A stretch of 64,000 nt of DNA, taken from Tenrec ecaudatus. Its lineage: Eukaryota; Chordata; Mammalia; Afrosoricida; Tenrecidae. Location: positions 11,958,995-12,022,994 of the forward strand of contig NC_134541.1 of assembly GCF_050624435.1 (NCBI RefSeq), in the 5' to 3' direction. The translations under genes and the position numbers were made by a program. The stretch's first letter is position 1, and the number at the start of each line of letters is the position of its first letter. Under the pieces are notes generated by a model. It did not search any database and was not told the DNA's origin. It saw only the letters and a program-made list of their open reading frames with translations. Of this stretch, positions 11,261 to 23,044 are shown one piece after another.

Positions 11261-13276
11261 GTGGTCTTCAATCCCTACTATTAATTTCATATCTTACCCC
11301 ATCTGCTGTCTTCTTTTCAACATTTTAAGGAGGTCTTGTGCAACAGACTTAGCCAACGCAATAAGTCCTTGATCTCTTGGCTGCTGCTTCCATGACCATT
11401 GATTGTGGATCCCAGCAAGAACAGAGTCCTTGACAACTTCAATCTTGTCTCCATTTATCATGATGTTATCTGTTGGTCAAGTTGTGAGGACTGGGGTCTT
11501 CCTTGCATTGAGTTGTTATCCACCCTGAAGGCTGTGACCTTTGATCTTCATCAGCAAGTATCTTCAAGTCCTCTGCAATTTCAGCAAGCAAGGTTGTGTT
11601 ATCTGCATATTGCAAGTTGTTAATAAGTTTTCCTCCGATCCTCCTACTGCATTCTTTTTGTAATTCAGTATTTCTGATTACTTGCTCAGCAAACAGGGGG
11701 TGCAACCCTGGTGCACCCCTTCTTGGTTTTAAATCATGCAGCATTCTCTTGCTCTAGTCTCACAACTGCCCTTGACCCACGTACAAGTTCCTCATGAGCA
11801 CAATGAAGTGTTGTATAATTCCCATTCTTCTCAAGGATATCCATAGTTTATTATGGTGCACACGGTCAAATGTCTTGGCATGGACATGAAAACACAAGTC
11901 AACATCTTTCTGGTCTTCTGTGCTTTCGGTCAAAATTCATCTAACATCAACAATGATATCCCTGTTCCACGTCCTCTTCAGAATCTGACCTGAACCTCTG
12001 GCAAGTCCCAGTCAATGTATCGCTGCAATCATTGTTGGATACTTTTCAGAAAAAAATTTTATTTACATGTGACATTAATGACATTGTTCTAGAATTGGAG
12101 TGCTCTGTTGGGTCCCCTTTCTTTGGAATGGGTACAAACATGGATCTCTTCCAGTCAGTTGGCCAAGGAATTGTCTTCCAAATATCTTGGCATAGATGAG
12201 TGAGGCCTTCCAGGGTTGGTCCGCTGGTTGAAACACCTCAGTTGGCATTCCATCAATTCCCGGGGCCTTGTTTTTGGAGAATGCTGTCAGGGCAGCTGGA
12301 ATGTCTTCCTTTAGTACCACTGGTTCTTGCGCCCATGCTACCTCTTGAAATGATTGAATATGGACTAGGTTGTTGTTGGGGTTTTTTGGTGTACTGACTC
12401 TGTGTATTCTATTGTCTTTCGATGTTCCCTGCATCACTCAATATCTTGCCCATCGAATCTTTCAGTACTGCAACTTGAGACTTGAATTTTCTCTTGAGTT
12501 CCTTCAGTTTAAGATATATGGAGCATGTTCTTCCCTTTGGGGGTTCTTACTCTGGATCTTTGCACATTTCATGCTAATATTTTACTTGGTCTTCTCAAGC
12601 CGCCCTTTGACATTGTCTGTTCAGCTCTTTGACGTCATCATTTCTTCCATGTGCCTTTTCTCTTCTTTTCTTTTTTCCAGTATGGATTCGGAGCCACCTT
12701 ATAGGACAGGTGGAGCTGCCCCTGTGAGTGTCAGGTTGCCTCCCGTCCTCCATAACTGAGAGCATGTGTCAGAGTCCTCCTCTAACAGCCACTTGGGTGG
12801 TTTCTTTCTTTCCTGTCTTTCTAATGACCTTTTTCTTTCTTCATGAGGGTGTTCTTCATGTCCTCTCACCGCTCACCAGGCCTTCTATCACTGGACACTA
12901 CTGATTTGTTCTTAAAATGTCCTCAAAACTCAGATGGGATATACTCCACATCTTATGCTGGTTCTTGTGGACTTGTTTTCTTTCTTTTTTTTTTTTCAGC
13001 TTCAATCAGTGCTTACAGACGAGCAATTGATAATTGGCTCCACAGTCCGCTCCTGACCTGGTTTTAGCTGCTGATATTGAGCTTCTCCATCGTCTCTTCC
13101 CACAAATGTAGTCAATTTGATTTCTGTGTCTTCCATCTGGAAAGGCCACGTATATAGTCAGTTACCTTTTGTGTTGCTAGAAAAAAAAAGTATTTGCGAT
13201 GAAGTTTTTGATCTTGCAAAATTCTACCATGTGATCTCTCCAGCTTCATTTCTACCACCTATGACACCATTTTTTC

Positions 13277-13697
13277 ATGTAATTATATGTTTTCATTGTG
13301 ACAAAAATATACACAACAAAACAGTCTCCAATTTAACAACTTCAACATGTAAAGTTAGTGTCATTGATTATACTCTTTGTGTTATAGGATCGTTATTAAT
13401 ATCCTTTGCCAAATTATTCCACCATCATTAACATAAATTCAGTGTCCCCGATCAAAAACTCTTACTCCTTCACCCATGACAACCATAGGTCAAGTTCAGT
13501 TTCTTTCATTTTTTTAGTAGTTTTCTTGATATAATATTCACATACCATGCATTTCCATAGTTAAGTCACTTTTAAAAAGAGTTGTATATACATCATCAAA
13601 GTCAGCTCTAATGCTCCCTACCCCCTCCAAAATTCATTATTTGCTCTCGTATCCCCCTCCCGCTCCCACCACCACCCCATATTTTTAGCTACTTGTT
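13277..13697 (-). mobile_element. Older L1 3' fragment inside RTE
   Basis: The sequence (aacaacttcaacatgtaaag, ccaccatcattaacataaat, ccccgatcaaaaactc) resembles the 3'UTR of mammalian L1M elements in reverse. RTE homology stops before it at catttctaccacc and resumes with tgtttccaacttttgtgttc, so it is an insertion. No clear target duplication remains. Confidence 0.55.
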
Positions 13698-15144
13698 TTT
13701 CCTCTGTTTCCAACTTTTGTGTTCCAATCACCAATAATATCAATATATCTTGATTGAATGTTTGATCAACTTCAAACTGAAGAGGCTGGTAACATTCTTC
13801 AATTTCTGCAACACTGGTTTTAGTAGTTGATGCATAAATTTGAATACTAATTGTAGTGACGGATTTCCCTGAGTTAGAATAGCTATTATCCTGTCACAGG
13901 CAGCATGGTACTTCAAGATAGATCGTGAAATGTCCTTTTTGCTGACAAATGGGACACCATTCTTCTTCCATGTGTAGAGCAAACCACATGATTTTCTGAT
14001 TCCCAATGACCGTGACCAGTCCACATCAGCCCCCAAGACCTCAAGGATATGGATCCTTATGCAGTCCAGGTCATTTCTGACAACTTCTCACTTTCCTAGA
14101 TTCACACTTCACACCTTCCGAGTTCCAGTTAGCAGCAGATGTTTGCAGCTGTTTTTCTCATTTTGAAACGTGCTCCACCCGTGAACGAAGTCCCCAACCA
14201 TTGCTCTCAAAGGACTCCCTCAGTCAGGCCATGATGGAAGCTCCTCCTCAGGGGGCAAGTCAGTCATGGTTCAAGTGCGTTCTGCTGCTTATCCATGAAG
14301 TTTTCAGTACCTGACCACGTGTCCCCAGGAGTCATAAAGTTTTCAGCAACTAATTCCTTTGAAGTGGACAGCCCTTTCCTTCTTCATGGTCTGTACTCAG
14401 TCTGGAAGCTCTGCCGAAACCTGTTCCCTTTGAGTGACCCGACTGGTATTTGAAGTGCCAGTAACATCGTTTCCAGCATCACGGCAACACACAAGCCACC
14501 CCAGCAGGACATACTGACAGACCAGTGATAGGTAACTTCCCTGAGCTCCTGGCAAGTACCAGTAAGCTTTCGTCTCTGTGCATTTGCCTGTTGCAGGTAG
14601 GTCACACATGCAGAGTCTTATAATATCTGACGTATTTCCTTTGCTATAAGGTTCTCGAGGACCAGCTATGCTGCAGCATGTATGAAGTCCTCTTTTCTCT
14701 GGCCGACTGAGTAACCAAACCCAGGCCCTAATGGACTCGGGCAAGGTTTGTCAGCAAATGCTCAAACCGCAGACGGCAAGTTGGTGGGGAACCGAATAGT
14801 TGCCCGGCTTCGCTGAGGAGCAACACGGGGCAGAGCACACCTTTACAGCGGGGAAACCTGCCAGCCAACCCTGAAGTTACTCCAAGGTAACATCTCAGAG
14901 AATGGGACAAACAGATGTGACGTGCCTCCCGGTACAACAGAAATTAAATAGAGAACACTCACTCACACACACACACCCCAAAAGTGCCTCTCCTAAATCT
15001 AATCAGAAGGGAATAATGAGACAAAAGCAGATTCTAGCAGACAACTGGCCTGAGTGCTTTAAAATACCCATGTCCTGCGAGACAGGGGGGAAAGGCAAGA
15101 GGGTGTGTGTGTGGAGGGGGGGGCGGTTCCAGATGAAAAAATGA

Positions 15145-15222
15145 CTCAGGCCTTCTGGTGGTGCTGTGGGTGAAGTGTTTGGATGCTAACAACAAGGTCA
15201 GTGGTTCAGGTTGAGAAGGGCT
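15145..15222 (+). mobile_element. AfroSINE head fragment
   Basis: ccttctggtggtgctgtggg, then aaggtcagtggttcaggttg: box A and box B regions of the tRNA-like head only. 14560-15140 upstream holds no feature I recognise. Confidence 0.5.
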
Positions 15223-15689
15223 GTTTGAGATGGAGATCTGGAGAAATGGGAAGGGAGCTGTTTACCAGCAAGCCATGCAGATGAGGGAGACTGCAGCTGT
15301 TCTTAGCCAGCCAGAGAGTGGCAAATTGGATCTGATTTCAGGGGAGCCTGTAACAGAACTTGGTACCTGTGGTTGTCGGCCACCCTCCGGTGCTTCAAGC
15401 ATGCCTACCTGAGCAGTGCACTGAAGTGGGCACGTGCCTGCTCTCTGCACTCTTATGATGGGTTTAAAAGTCAAGGCATAGAGCAGAGAGTGCCACTGGC
15501 TACCACTTGTGTAAGCAGGTGAGCTTTTGTCTGCACAAAATATTTGTGGAAGAAATGAGTAACCGTTTTTCTCTAGGGTGGGGAATTAAGTGGCTAAGGT
15601 CTTAGGTGGGAAGGAGGCAGACTTTTTACCCTATTGTTTTGTTTTTCCCATGTGAATGCATTATTTTTTTAAACAAACTAACTATTTAA

Positions 15690-16005
15690 AAATAATGAAA
15701 AATGAATGAGTGAGTCGAGAGATGGGTAGGTGGATAGGTGGGTGAATGAATGGAGAGGTGGATGGATGATTACATTATTTTAGAAGCAAAATTAATAGTT
15801 TGTAAGTTCATAGTGAGGGATAGAATGGGGATGGATAGATGGATGGATGGATAGATGATTATATTATTTTAGAAAGAAAATTAATAGTTTCTAAGTTCAT
15901 AGTGAGGAATAGAATGGTGTTGGGTGAATGGATAAGTAGATGGATGCGTGGATGGATGCATGGGTGCATGGATGCATGGATACATGGATGGATGGATGGG
16001 CAAAT
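15690..16005 (+). repeat. GATG-rich satellite with a duplicated 89-bp unit
   Basis: Tetranucleotide GATG/GGTG runs alternate with a unique segment, tattattttagaag..ttaatagtttgtaagttcat, at about 15771 and again at 15860, a period of 89 bp. The second half (15925-15998) is a GCATGGAT-type run. Confidence 0.8.
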
Positions 16006-16019
16006 GAGTTTACACAAAA

Positions 16020-16840
16020 CTCCCATTTCAGATCTTGGTGCCACAGGGCCCTTCTCCCCCACTCTACATCATGAGTCACAGAACTGGTTAATCCCAAGCT
16101 AATCTCTCTGTGCTGGTCTGATCATTAGCTTATGAGACACAGCTTCCTTCCATTCTGCATCTCCCCTGACCCCAGAAGCCCCCAACCCACTCACAGCCCT
16201 AGGACACCTTCTTCCAGCTCACGACAGCCCTGCCCCAGCCAAGATGGCCTCTGTCAAACACCCATCCGCTTTGTCTGCAAAGGCAGAGCTACGTTGCAGT
16301 CAATCTCTTGACTACAAATTGCTCAACCTCCCGCACAGAGCAGAATTCTATTCACACCCCTGCGAAGACTTCTGATGCATTGCCAAGGCTCCATATGGTC
16401 CTAGTGACTGCCTGGTGACATCCTTTTCTCTGTCTCTGCAGTAATGTACTTCTTACATAGGGTTCTTTCCTGTCCCTCCACCCCCAGGCTCCCTTCTCTC
16501 TGGCCTCTGCATGGGTAGTGTTTCTGGCTGTTTTCATTTCCGGCAGAGAGCAAGCAGGGCTACACAAAGGGCTGAGACACCTCCTCATTTCCGCCACCCC
16601 ATTCTGCCCTGCCTGGGGAAATGAAGAAAAATCCACTCCAGGTAAATGATGTCACTTGGAGGACTGAATCAATCAATCTGCAAGCCCAAATCCCACAAAC
16701 ACTTGCACAGAAACAGCAAGAAATACCAAGCCAGCTACGATTCGTTCTAAATGAAGAAGAGACACCCTTCTGAGGTCCCCAATACCTGATGTACCCCTAA
16801 CACCCACTCCCCAGCAACCCTACCCCCACCCCACCACTAG
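16020..16840. other. Unique intergenic DNA
   Basis: Nothing recognised between the GATG satellite and the type B SINE. The same is true of 17430-18670, 2470-3685, 4095-5365, 6000-6680 and 22390-23040. Confidence 0.4.
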
Positions 16841-16847
16841 AGCTGTG

Positions 16848-17032
16848 TGAGTGCCCGTACCAATCGTGGTAAAGTCAACACTGACTCACGGAGCGAGAAC
16901 AAGCCTGTGCTCCAAGAGTTTTCCATGGAGGAAGTTTGGAGAAGTCGATTGCCAATCTTACTCTGAGGCTCCTCTGCGTGGGCTCAAACCTCCAACTTTT
17001 CAGTTCGCGACACCCAGGGACTCCAGCTGGGT
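16848..17032 (-). mobile_element. AfroSINE type B (elephant-like body)
   Basis: tgcccgtaccaatcgtggta, aagcctgtgctccaagagtt, cgtgggctcaaacctccaac and cacccagggactcc in reverse order. This subtype carries the ttttcaatggctg-type body instead of the ctactcccgtaaag module. Confidence 0.65.
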
Positions 17033-17141
17033 GCGCATTGCTACCAGTGACTCTGGTTGTTCCCTGCTCCAGAGCATTGCCTCTCGCCCGTGGAAACAAA
17101 GGGAACTCTGACGAGGACAAGCCGAGGCTGTGTGCTCTGAC

Positions 17142-17422
17142 TGGCCCTCGTGGAGGAGTGGTTAAGAGTTGTGCTGCCATCCGCAAGGGCAGCAGTTCGA
17201 AACCACCAGTCATGCCTTGGGAGAGGGATGGGGTTTTCGACTCCCATCGAGAGGAGCCATCATGGAAACCTATAGGGGTGGTTCCACCCTGCCCTTTAGG
17301 GTTGCTGTGAGTTAACATTGCCTCAATGGCAGTGAGTTGGGTTTTGGAGTTTGGGTGGGTTTGAACCCCTGACATTTTGTGTAGCGGGCAAACCCTGAAC
17401 TACTGTGTTGCCAGGGCTCCTT
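17142..17422. mobile_element. AfroSINE (+) followed by an inverted fragment (-)
   Basis: 17142-17345 is a forward type A copy: ggagtggttaagagttgtgc, gcagttcgaaaccaccag, tcaatggcagtgagttgggt. 17350-17422 is a reverse head fragment ending tgttgccagggctcc. The pair forms a short inverted repeat at the head regions. Confidence 0.75.
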
Positions 17423-18674
17423 CCCAAATCTTTGCAGGGTATAAATATGTCACGAAGATTGTATTTCTGGAATCCTGAGGGTGCACCAGGCCCTATGCCA
17501 AATGTTTTTCCTACATTATATCTTCAGTCTTCACCACCAGCCCATCTGATGGAGACGCCCACCATTCGGCAGGGAAAGTGGAGCTCAGAAAGGGCGGGTC
17601 ACTGGCCCAGGGGCTGGGGCTGGCACCTGGACCGTCTTAGCCCAAAGTCCCTACCCGTCGCCACTGGATAAACTGCATCCTAATTATGCCGAACAGGGAC
17701 CTTGTCCAGGTGGCCACAGCCCCTGTGCAACTGACCTCCAGGAGTTCTGTAACCAAAAGGTGCCAGGGAGCCAAAGTGCGAGAGGGACTAGAAGGGACAG
17801 AGGCTCTGGGCCCTCACCCATCTGTGAACTGGCGCTAAAATCCTCAATTCTGAGACGAGCTCACCTTTGCACCCTGATTGCAGGAGGCGAGACAAGAAGT
17901 CATCAAACCCAAGGCTGCCAGGAAGCCTCAGGTCTTTCGGGGTGAAGAGAGAAAGAGACAGAAGGAGCAAGTCTATTTTTATTGACTGTCTCGCTTTTCC
18001 TTTTTCGGTAAGGCCATTGGCGGATGCTTCTGCCCTCGCTGGCGATAAGGGGTCCCTTTAATTATCAGTTTGGGGCTGAGTTCAGAAAGCTATTTCCCTC
18101 CGCTATTGTCGCAAGGGAATGAAAAGCACTCGCCTTCGCTCGGCTCTTGTTTGGGGTTGAGGATGGTGGAGGATACGCTGCTTGGCCCGGGAGGGGGTGG
18201 GGCGGGGTGGGGGGACGAGTGGACAGCATGCGTGACCAGACGCTGCAAGGAGCCTGAGATCAGATCATGTGACCCTCATGTCTCTGTGACTACCCCAGAA
18301 AGCAAAGCCAGTGCCCAGGCAGCCTTCCACGTCCTGCTTCAGCCTTCCACTTCTTGACTGCTCTCTGAAGAGGCATTTCAGGGATGGAAGGGCCACAAAG
18401 GGGCATTTCTTTTTCTGCTTCTGACCCCACTTCAACTCCTCTGAACAGCCCAAGATCTAGGCAGCATGATCTGAATGTGTCCCGGAGTCCCAGGGTCCCA
18501 AGGCAGACCCTGGGTGGTGGTATCTGGATGTTCCCGTCTTAAGCATCCTCTCGGGAAAGAACAGGCTAGTCTCATCCCGCAATGCTTGGCCAAAAAACCT
18601 TTCTGTGGCTCCACTTGACCTCCTGGGAGGGGCCAAGCCACTGCACCAAGCATTTAAAGCTTCTGTGACCTAGA

Positions 18675-18870
18675 CATGGACTCCTGGTGAGACTGGCCCT
18701 AAGTCCTTGGCTGCTAACAGAAAGGTGGGTGGTTCGAATCCAGCACCTGCTCTTCTGGAGACAGATGAGACTGTCTACGTCTGTAAAGATGTACAGCCTG
18801 TGGGGCAGTTCTACTCTGTCCTCTAGGATCAGTATGAGCTGCAATCAACTCAATGCAGTGGCCTGTTGGT
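18675..18870 (+). mobile_element. AfroSINE
   Basis: tggtgagactggccctaagt, ggtgggtggttcgaatccag (intact box B), gggcagttctactctgtcct and caactcaatgcagtgg. Confidence 0.75.
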
Positions 18871-19007
18871 TTTGTGATCTAGACTCCAGAGACAGAGAAG
18901 TGTGGTAATACAGTCCTGCTCTGCCGGCGATCTCTGTACGGATGCACAGATGCACAGGCTGAACAGGTGTGGGAGGGAGAGTGGGAGCAGGCCCATGAAG
19001 ACCTATT

Positions 19008-19505
19008 ATGGAAGTGACATCATCTCCTGTCAACTTGTGAAGGGGTAGAGTCTACCCTGTCAATCAAGTCACAGCTTGATGACCTCATTTGGAGGCACGA
19101 AGAAGACAAATAGCTCACTGGAGGCCAGATACACTCTCTCCCTGCAAGAAATTCCTGTTGACAAACCAGATGGAGCTGCATTGATGGAGCCAGAGCCCTG
19201 GAGCTGGAGGAGCCACATGGAGACCCATGCCAGTGCTGAGATTCTTCCACCACCACTAGATCCACAAGACTTTCCACCCACTGACCTGTGATCTTCCTGC
19301 ATTCAGTTTCATTGCATGTGTTACATGAGTCTGAAGAGGAACTTATAGAGTGGTATCAAACATATAGGCTAATATCAGACTTATGGACTTGATCTGGACT
19401 GGGCTGGGATGTTTTCTCAATATTCAATTACTCTTGTATAAAAGCTGTTTCTGATACACATATGAGTGTCTCTGGATCTGTTTCTCTAGTTAACCCAGAC
19501 TAACA
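19008..19505 (-). mobile_element. TGTTAGTC-family repeat, copy 2
   Basis: Reverse complement opens tgttagtctgggttaactag at 19505 and carries the same landmarks as copies 1 and 3 (ggatctagtggtggtggaag, ctccagctccagggctctgg). Its far end is slightly degraded. Confidence 0.7.
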
Positions 19506-19785
19506 CCCCTATAGATGTGACAGAGGCCATCTCTATGCGTGTTTGCCTTGGCTGCAAATATATCTTTAAATGTGGTAGAGCACACAGGGGACAGAGCTAT
19601 GGAAAAGCTACAACCAAAACCTTGAGGGATGACTCACGGGGCCTGAGGGCTCAAGAGCACATTCTCGGGAAACATCAAGGTCAATTGACACTAGATAGTC
19701 CACAAAGACAGTGCCGACATCCTGCTGTGGTGAATAGCAACTGGGGTCTTAACAGCTCATGAGTAGCCCTCTAATGAGCTTTCTA

Positions 19786-19998
19786 AAAGGAGCCCTGGTG
19801 GGGTAGTGGTTACACATTGGGCTACAAACTGCAAGGTCAGCAGTTCAAAACTACCAGCCACTCCTCAGGAGAAAGAAGAGACTTTCTACTCCCATAAAGA
19901 GTGGCAGTCTCAGAAACCCACAAGGGTGGATCTATCCTACCCTATGGGGTCATTATGAGTTGGATCAACTCTATGGCAGTGACTTGGGTTGGGTTTTG
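19786..19998 (+). mobile_element. AfroSINE (well preserved)
   Basis: aggagccctggtggggtagt, gcaaggtcagcagttcaaaa, actttctactcccataaaga, ctatggcagtgacttgggtt. One of the most complete forward type A copies in the window. 20000-20510 downstream holds nothing recognisable. Confidence 0.85.
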
Positions 19999-20521
19999 CC
20001 TTCTAAATTGCAAGTGTTGGCATGGAAATGATTAGTGCAATATACTAATGAACAGGAATATCAGCTCCACAATCCTGAGACCAGAAGAACTAAATGGTGC
20101 CGGCCACCCCCACCAACTGCTCTGGAAGGGAATCGCATTAGAAGGTCCTGGATAGAGTAAGAGAAGAACGTAGAACAAAATTCAAACTGTTAAAAGGAGA
20201 TCAGGCTTACTGCTCAGACAGAGCCTGGTGGAACGTGTGAAACCATGGCCTTTGGTCACCCTTTGGGTCTGGAGAGGAACTTCCCGCTACTGCTCAATTT
20301 CCAGCCAAACAATCAACAGGAAACAGCAACACCCTAGGAGGTACACACATCTTAGAATAATCAACCATTTGTGATGTCAGGGGCAGTATTTCCTAGGCTG
20401 GGAGAACTGGAAGCGGAAATCACAGGGAGGACGAGGGATAAGTGGTGTTTCATTGGGTGGATTACAATGAAACCCAAGAGAAAGTGCCAGAAGAGAGAGG
20501 GAGTCACTCCCATGCCTGTGG

Positions 20522-20955
20522 CTGTTAGGTGCCATGGAGTCAGCCTTGGTTGACAATGGACCCTGGGGCAGTGATCTGTCAGATCAGCAAGTCTCCCCCC
20601 CCCACCCCCGCAGAGCCGCAGGGGGGTTTAAACCGCCCACCTCTCAGTTTGCTGCAGAATCCTTAATCACCAGAGGCTTTCCTTCTTTCAGGCTTAAACA
20701 AAAGACCAAACCCACCGCTGTCAAGTCAATTCTGACTCATGGGCACACTAATGGAACCGTCCCATGGGGTTTCCAAGGCGGGGATCTTTATGGGAAGGGC
20801 CATGGTGACACAGGGATGAAGCACCAGGTTGCCAGCTGAAAGGTAAGGGGGCTGAAACCCACCAGGCAATCCTGGGGGGAAGTATGTGGCAGTCAGCGAC
20901 CATAAAGGCTATACCGTTGGAAACCCCCTGGGCAGTTCCGCTCTGAGCAGACACC
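20522..20955. mobile_element. Cluster of three AfroSINE pieces
   Basis: 20522-20690 reverse (gctgttaggtgccatggagt, acctctcagtttgctgcaga). 20702-20790 reverse start only (cgctgtcaagtcaattctga). 20798-20955 forward (ggccatggtgacacagggat, gaaaccccctgggcagttcc). The last two meet in the middle, as after an inversion or nested insertion. Confidence 0.6.
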
Positions 20956-21045
20956 ATCAGGGGCTGGGGGTGCAGCCCTGGGGGACAGCAGCAGCTGGCA
21001 GTTGCAGAGAGGGTGCTGAGGTGGGTGGCATCACTAGCATCCATC

Positions 21046-21047
<2 letters not shown>

Positions 21048-21134
<87 letters not shown>
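21048..21134 (+). repeat. Compound microsatellite (TC)n(AC)n
   Basis: About 24 TC units followed by about 19 AC units without interruption. Long ORFs here on both strands (Leu-Ser, Thr-His or Cys-Val repeats) are artefacts. Confidence 0.98.
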
Positions 21135-21136
<2 letters not shown>

Positions 21137-21387
21137 CAGTCAGGGTACTGTTGGGCACTAACAGGCCTGTGATTGGGCAGAGAAGACAGTTTCCCCTGGC
21201 AATAGGAGAGGAGAGGTGCTGTGGGGAGCCATGAGGAGGGCAGGGTTGATGGAGTCGATTTGCAGGGGAGCCTCATAATTGGGGGGCGCAGTTGGGGAGG
21301 GTGTTGGTGACTCCAGTGGCTATATGTCACCATCAACTGGAGGACAATGGGTTGGGTTTGGGTTTTGTTTGTTTTTAACCTTTAAAG

Positions 21388-21874
21388 CAGCGGTTCTCAA
21401 CCTGTGGGGTCGGGACCCTTTTGGGGGTCGAACAACCCTTTCACAGGGGTCACCTAAGACCCTCAGAAAACACATATTTCCCCGATGGTCTTAGGAACCA
21501 AGACAGGGCTCCTCTATCCGTCGCCAGGCAGGTCCACCCACATGCAGATATGCTCACCTGCAAGTCCCCGGTGTGAAGACTGGGGCCCAGGCTACAGCAT
21601 GCTTCAAGACAACATTTCATTTATTTGTCATTAGAAGTAAATATTTCACAATATAGAATTACATATTGTTTTATAATTAAACATTATGCTTTAATTATAT
21701 TCAATTTGTAACAGTGAAAATACACCCTGCCTATCAGATATTTACATTACGATTCATCACAGTAGCAAAATGACAGTTAGGAAGTAGCAATGAAAATAAT
21801 TTTGTGGTTGGGGTCACCACAACTTGAGGAACTGTATGAAAGGGTCGCAGCATCAGGAAAGTTAAGAACCACTG
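21388..21874 (+). mobile_element. SPIN-like non-autonomous hAT transposon
   Basis: A 487-bp element with terminal inverted repeats cagcggttctcaacct (21388-21403) and, at the far end, the reverse complement cagtggttcttaactt. The flanking octamers ctttaaag (21380-21387) and ttttaaag (21875-21882) form an 8-bp target duplication with one mismatch and fit the hAT pattern nTnnnnAn. Internal sequence (ggtcgaacaaccctttcaca, tcatttatttgtcattagaa, gatatttacattacgattca) matches my memory of the SPIN/OposCharlie3/URR1 group. No transposase frame, so it depended on an autonomous relative. Confidence 0.85.
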
Positions 21875-21984
21875 TTTTAAAGGAAGCCACGGCCACACTT
21901 TCTCCTGCAGAGTTGCTGGTGACTTAGCGCCTGAGCACTTGTCCACTGTGCCATTAGGGCGCACTCTCCTGATTAACTAAAAAA

Positions 21985-22388
21985 ACCAAACCTATGGTCA
22001 TTGAGTGGATTCCAACTCATGGTGACCCCTATAGGACAGAGTAGAATTGCTTCCTAGGGTTTCCAAGCCTGTAACTCTCTAAGAGAGCAGACAGCCTCAT
22101 CTTCCTCCCACTGAGGGACGGTGTGTTTGAACTGCCGACCTTGCAGGTAGCAGTTCAAGGCTTACAGTTGACTGTATCTCCAGGACAACGTCTGTCCATG
22201 ATTCCAAAAACGCAAAACCAAACTCATTGCCACCAAGTTGGTGCTGCCTCACAGTAAATCTGTAGGACATATAACTGTCCCTGTGGGTTTCCAAGACTGT
22301 CACTCTTTATGGAAATAGAAAGCCCCATCTTTCTCCCACAGAGCGGCTGGTAATTTCAAACCGCTGACCTTGCCGTTAGCAGTCTTTT
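21985..22388 (-). mobile_element. Two adjacent reverse AfroSINEs
   Basis: 21985-22188: ggacagagtagaattgcttc, gtgtttgaactgccgacctt. 22208-22388: aaccaaactcattgccacca, tgactctttatggaaatag-like module, atttcaaaccgctgaccttg. Both sit directly downstream of the SPIN-like element. Confidence 0.75.
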
Positions 22389-23044
22389 GAGACATCATCA
22401 CAAAAAGGGTGTATCTTTTGTGGGCAGTACGTTCAAGGGATTGTTGGGGCTGTTTCTGAAGCTGCTCACCGAAGTTCCCTTCTCCATAAAATGCAGATGG
22501 CACAAAGGCAGTTACCAGGGTGGACTGATAGGAGGCCTACAAGACACCTAGCACACGCCTGACACACGATACGTTCCCCACACATCCTCCTCGGACTTCC
22601 TGGGACCACTGTTACCTGATATTTCTTTCATTTTGCCTTGCCCCCAGTTAGACACTTTTTCACTGATTGCTCCACTCCCCACAAATCGTCAACACTGCCA
22701 GCATACTGTGCAGGGTTGAGCCCTACAGGGCTCCCAACCATTGTGGTATTGAAATATGTTTCCTTCCTCCAAATGTCAATCAACTCCACCTTGGGACACG
22801 GTCGCTCCTGCTGCAAGTGTGCCCTTGACATTCACCTGCCTTCTTGTCCGAAGCCTCACAAGCACGTGTGTGTGCACGCATGTGAGCACAAGGCATCCAT
22901 TTTCTGTCATGCCTTGATCCTAGAATTCATCACACTCTCTTGTCATTGCATTTAACTTCCCAGTCTCCTCTCCTGTGGGACCTGGCAGATTAGGGGTGCT
23001 GTTTTTAGTACTTAGTACTTATAGGTCCTCACCAGGAATAACCA

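Larger units (their letters stand above)
9915..14560 (-). mobile_element. Near full-length RTE-clade LINE (interrupted)
   Basis: Read on the minus strand this is an RTE/RTE1-type non-LTR retrotransposon. The 5' end is near 14550, with the endonuclease region to about 12700. The reverse transcriptase follows: KNKAPGIDGMPTEVFQ near 12250-12310 and GGKLINNLQYADNTTLLAE near 11570-11635. The 3' tail ends near 9920. The catalytic YADD box reads YADN, and the frame is broken repeatedly, so it is dead. Three insertions interrupt it: an older L1 3' piece (about 13277-13697), a SINE scrap (12680-12740) and an L1-tail/RNASEH1 unit (10419-11310). Removing these leaves roughly 3.2 kb, the usual RTE length. 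Such elements supply the machinery for RTE-dependent SINEs. Confidence 0.85.

Noticed and set aside
11466-11744. Reverse-transcriptase frame as a domesticated host gene
   Set aside because: YADN in place of YADD, short frame, and position inside an otherwise ordinary decayed RTE element.
15690-16005. CRISPR-like or regulatory repeat array
   Set aside because: Repeats are GATG-type simple sequence with a single duplicated unit, in a mammalian genome; no spacers or cas genes.
20748-21336. ORFs rich in Cys-Val, Arg-Glu, Leu-Ser or Thr-His
   Set aside because: Translations of the (TC)n(AC)n microsatellite.
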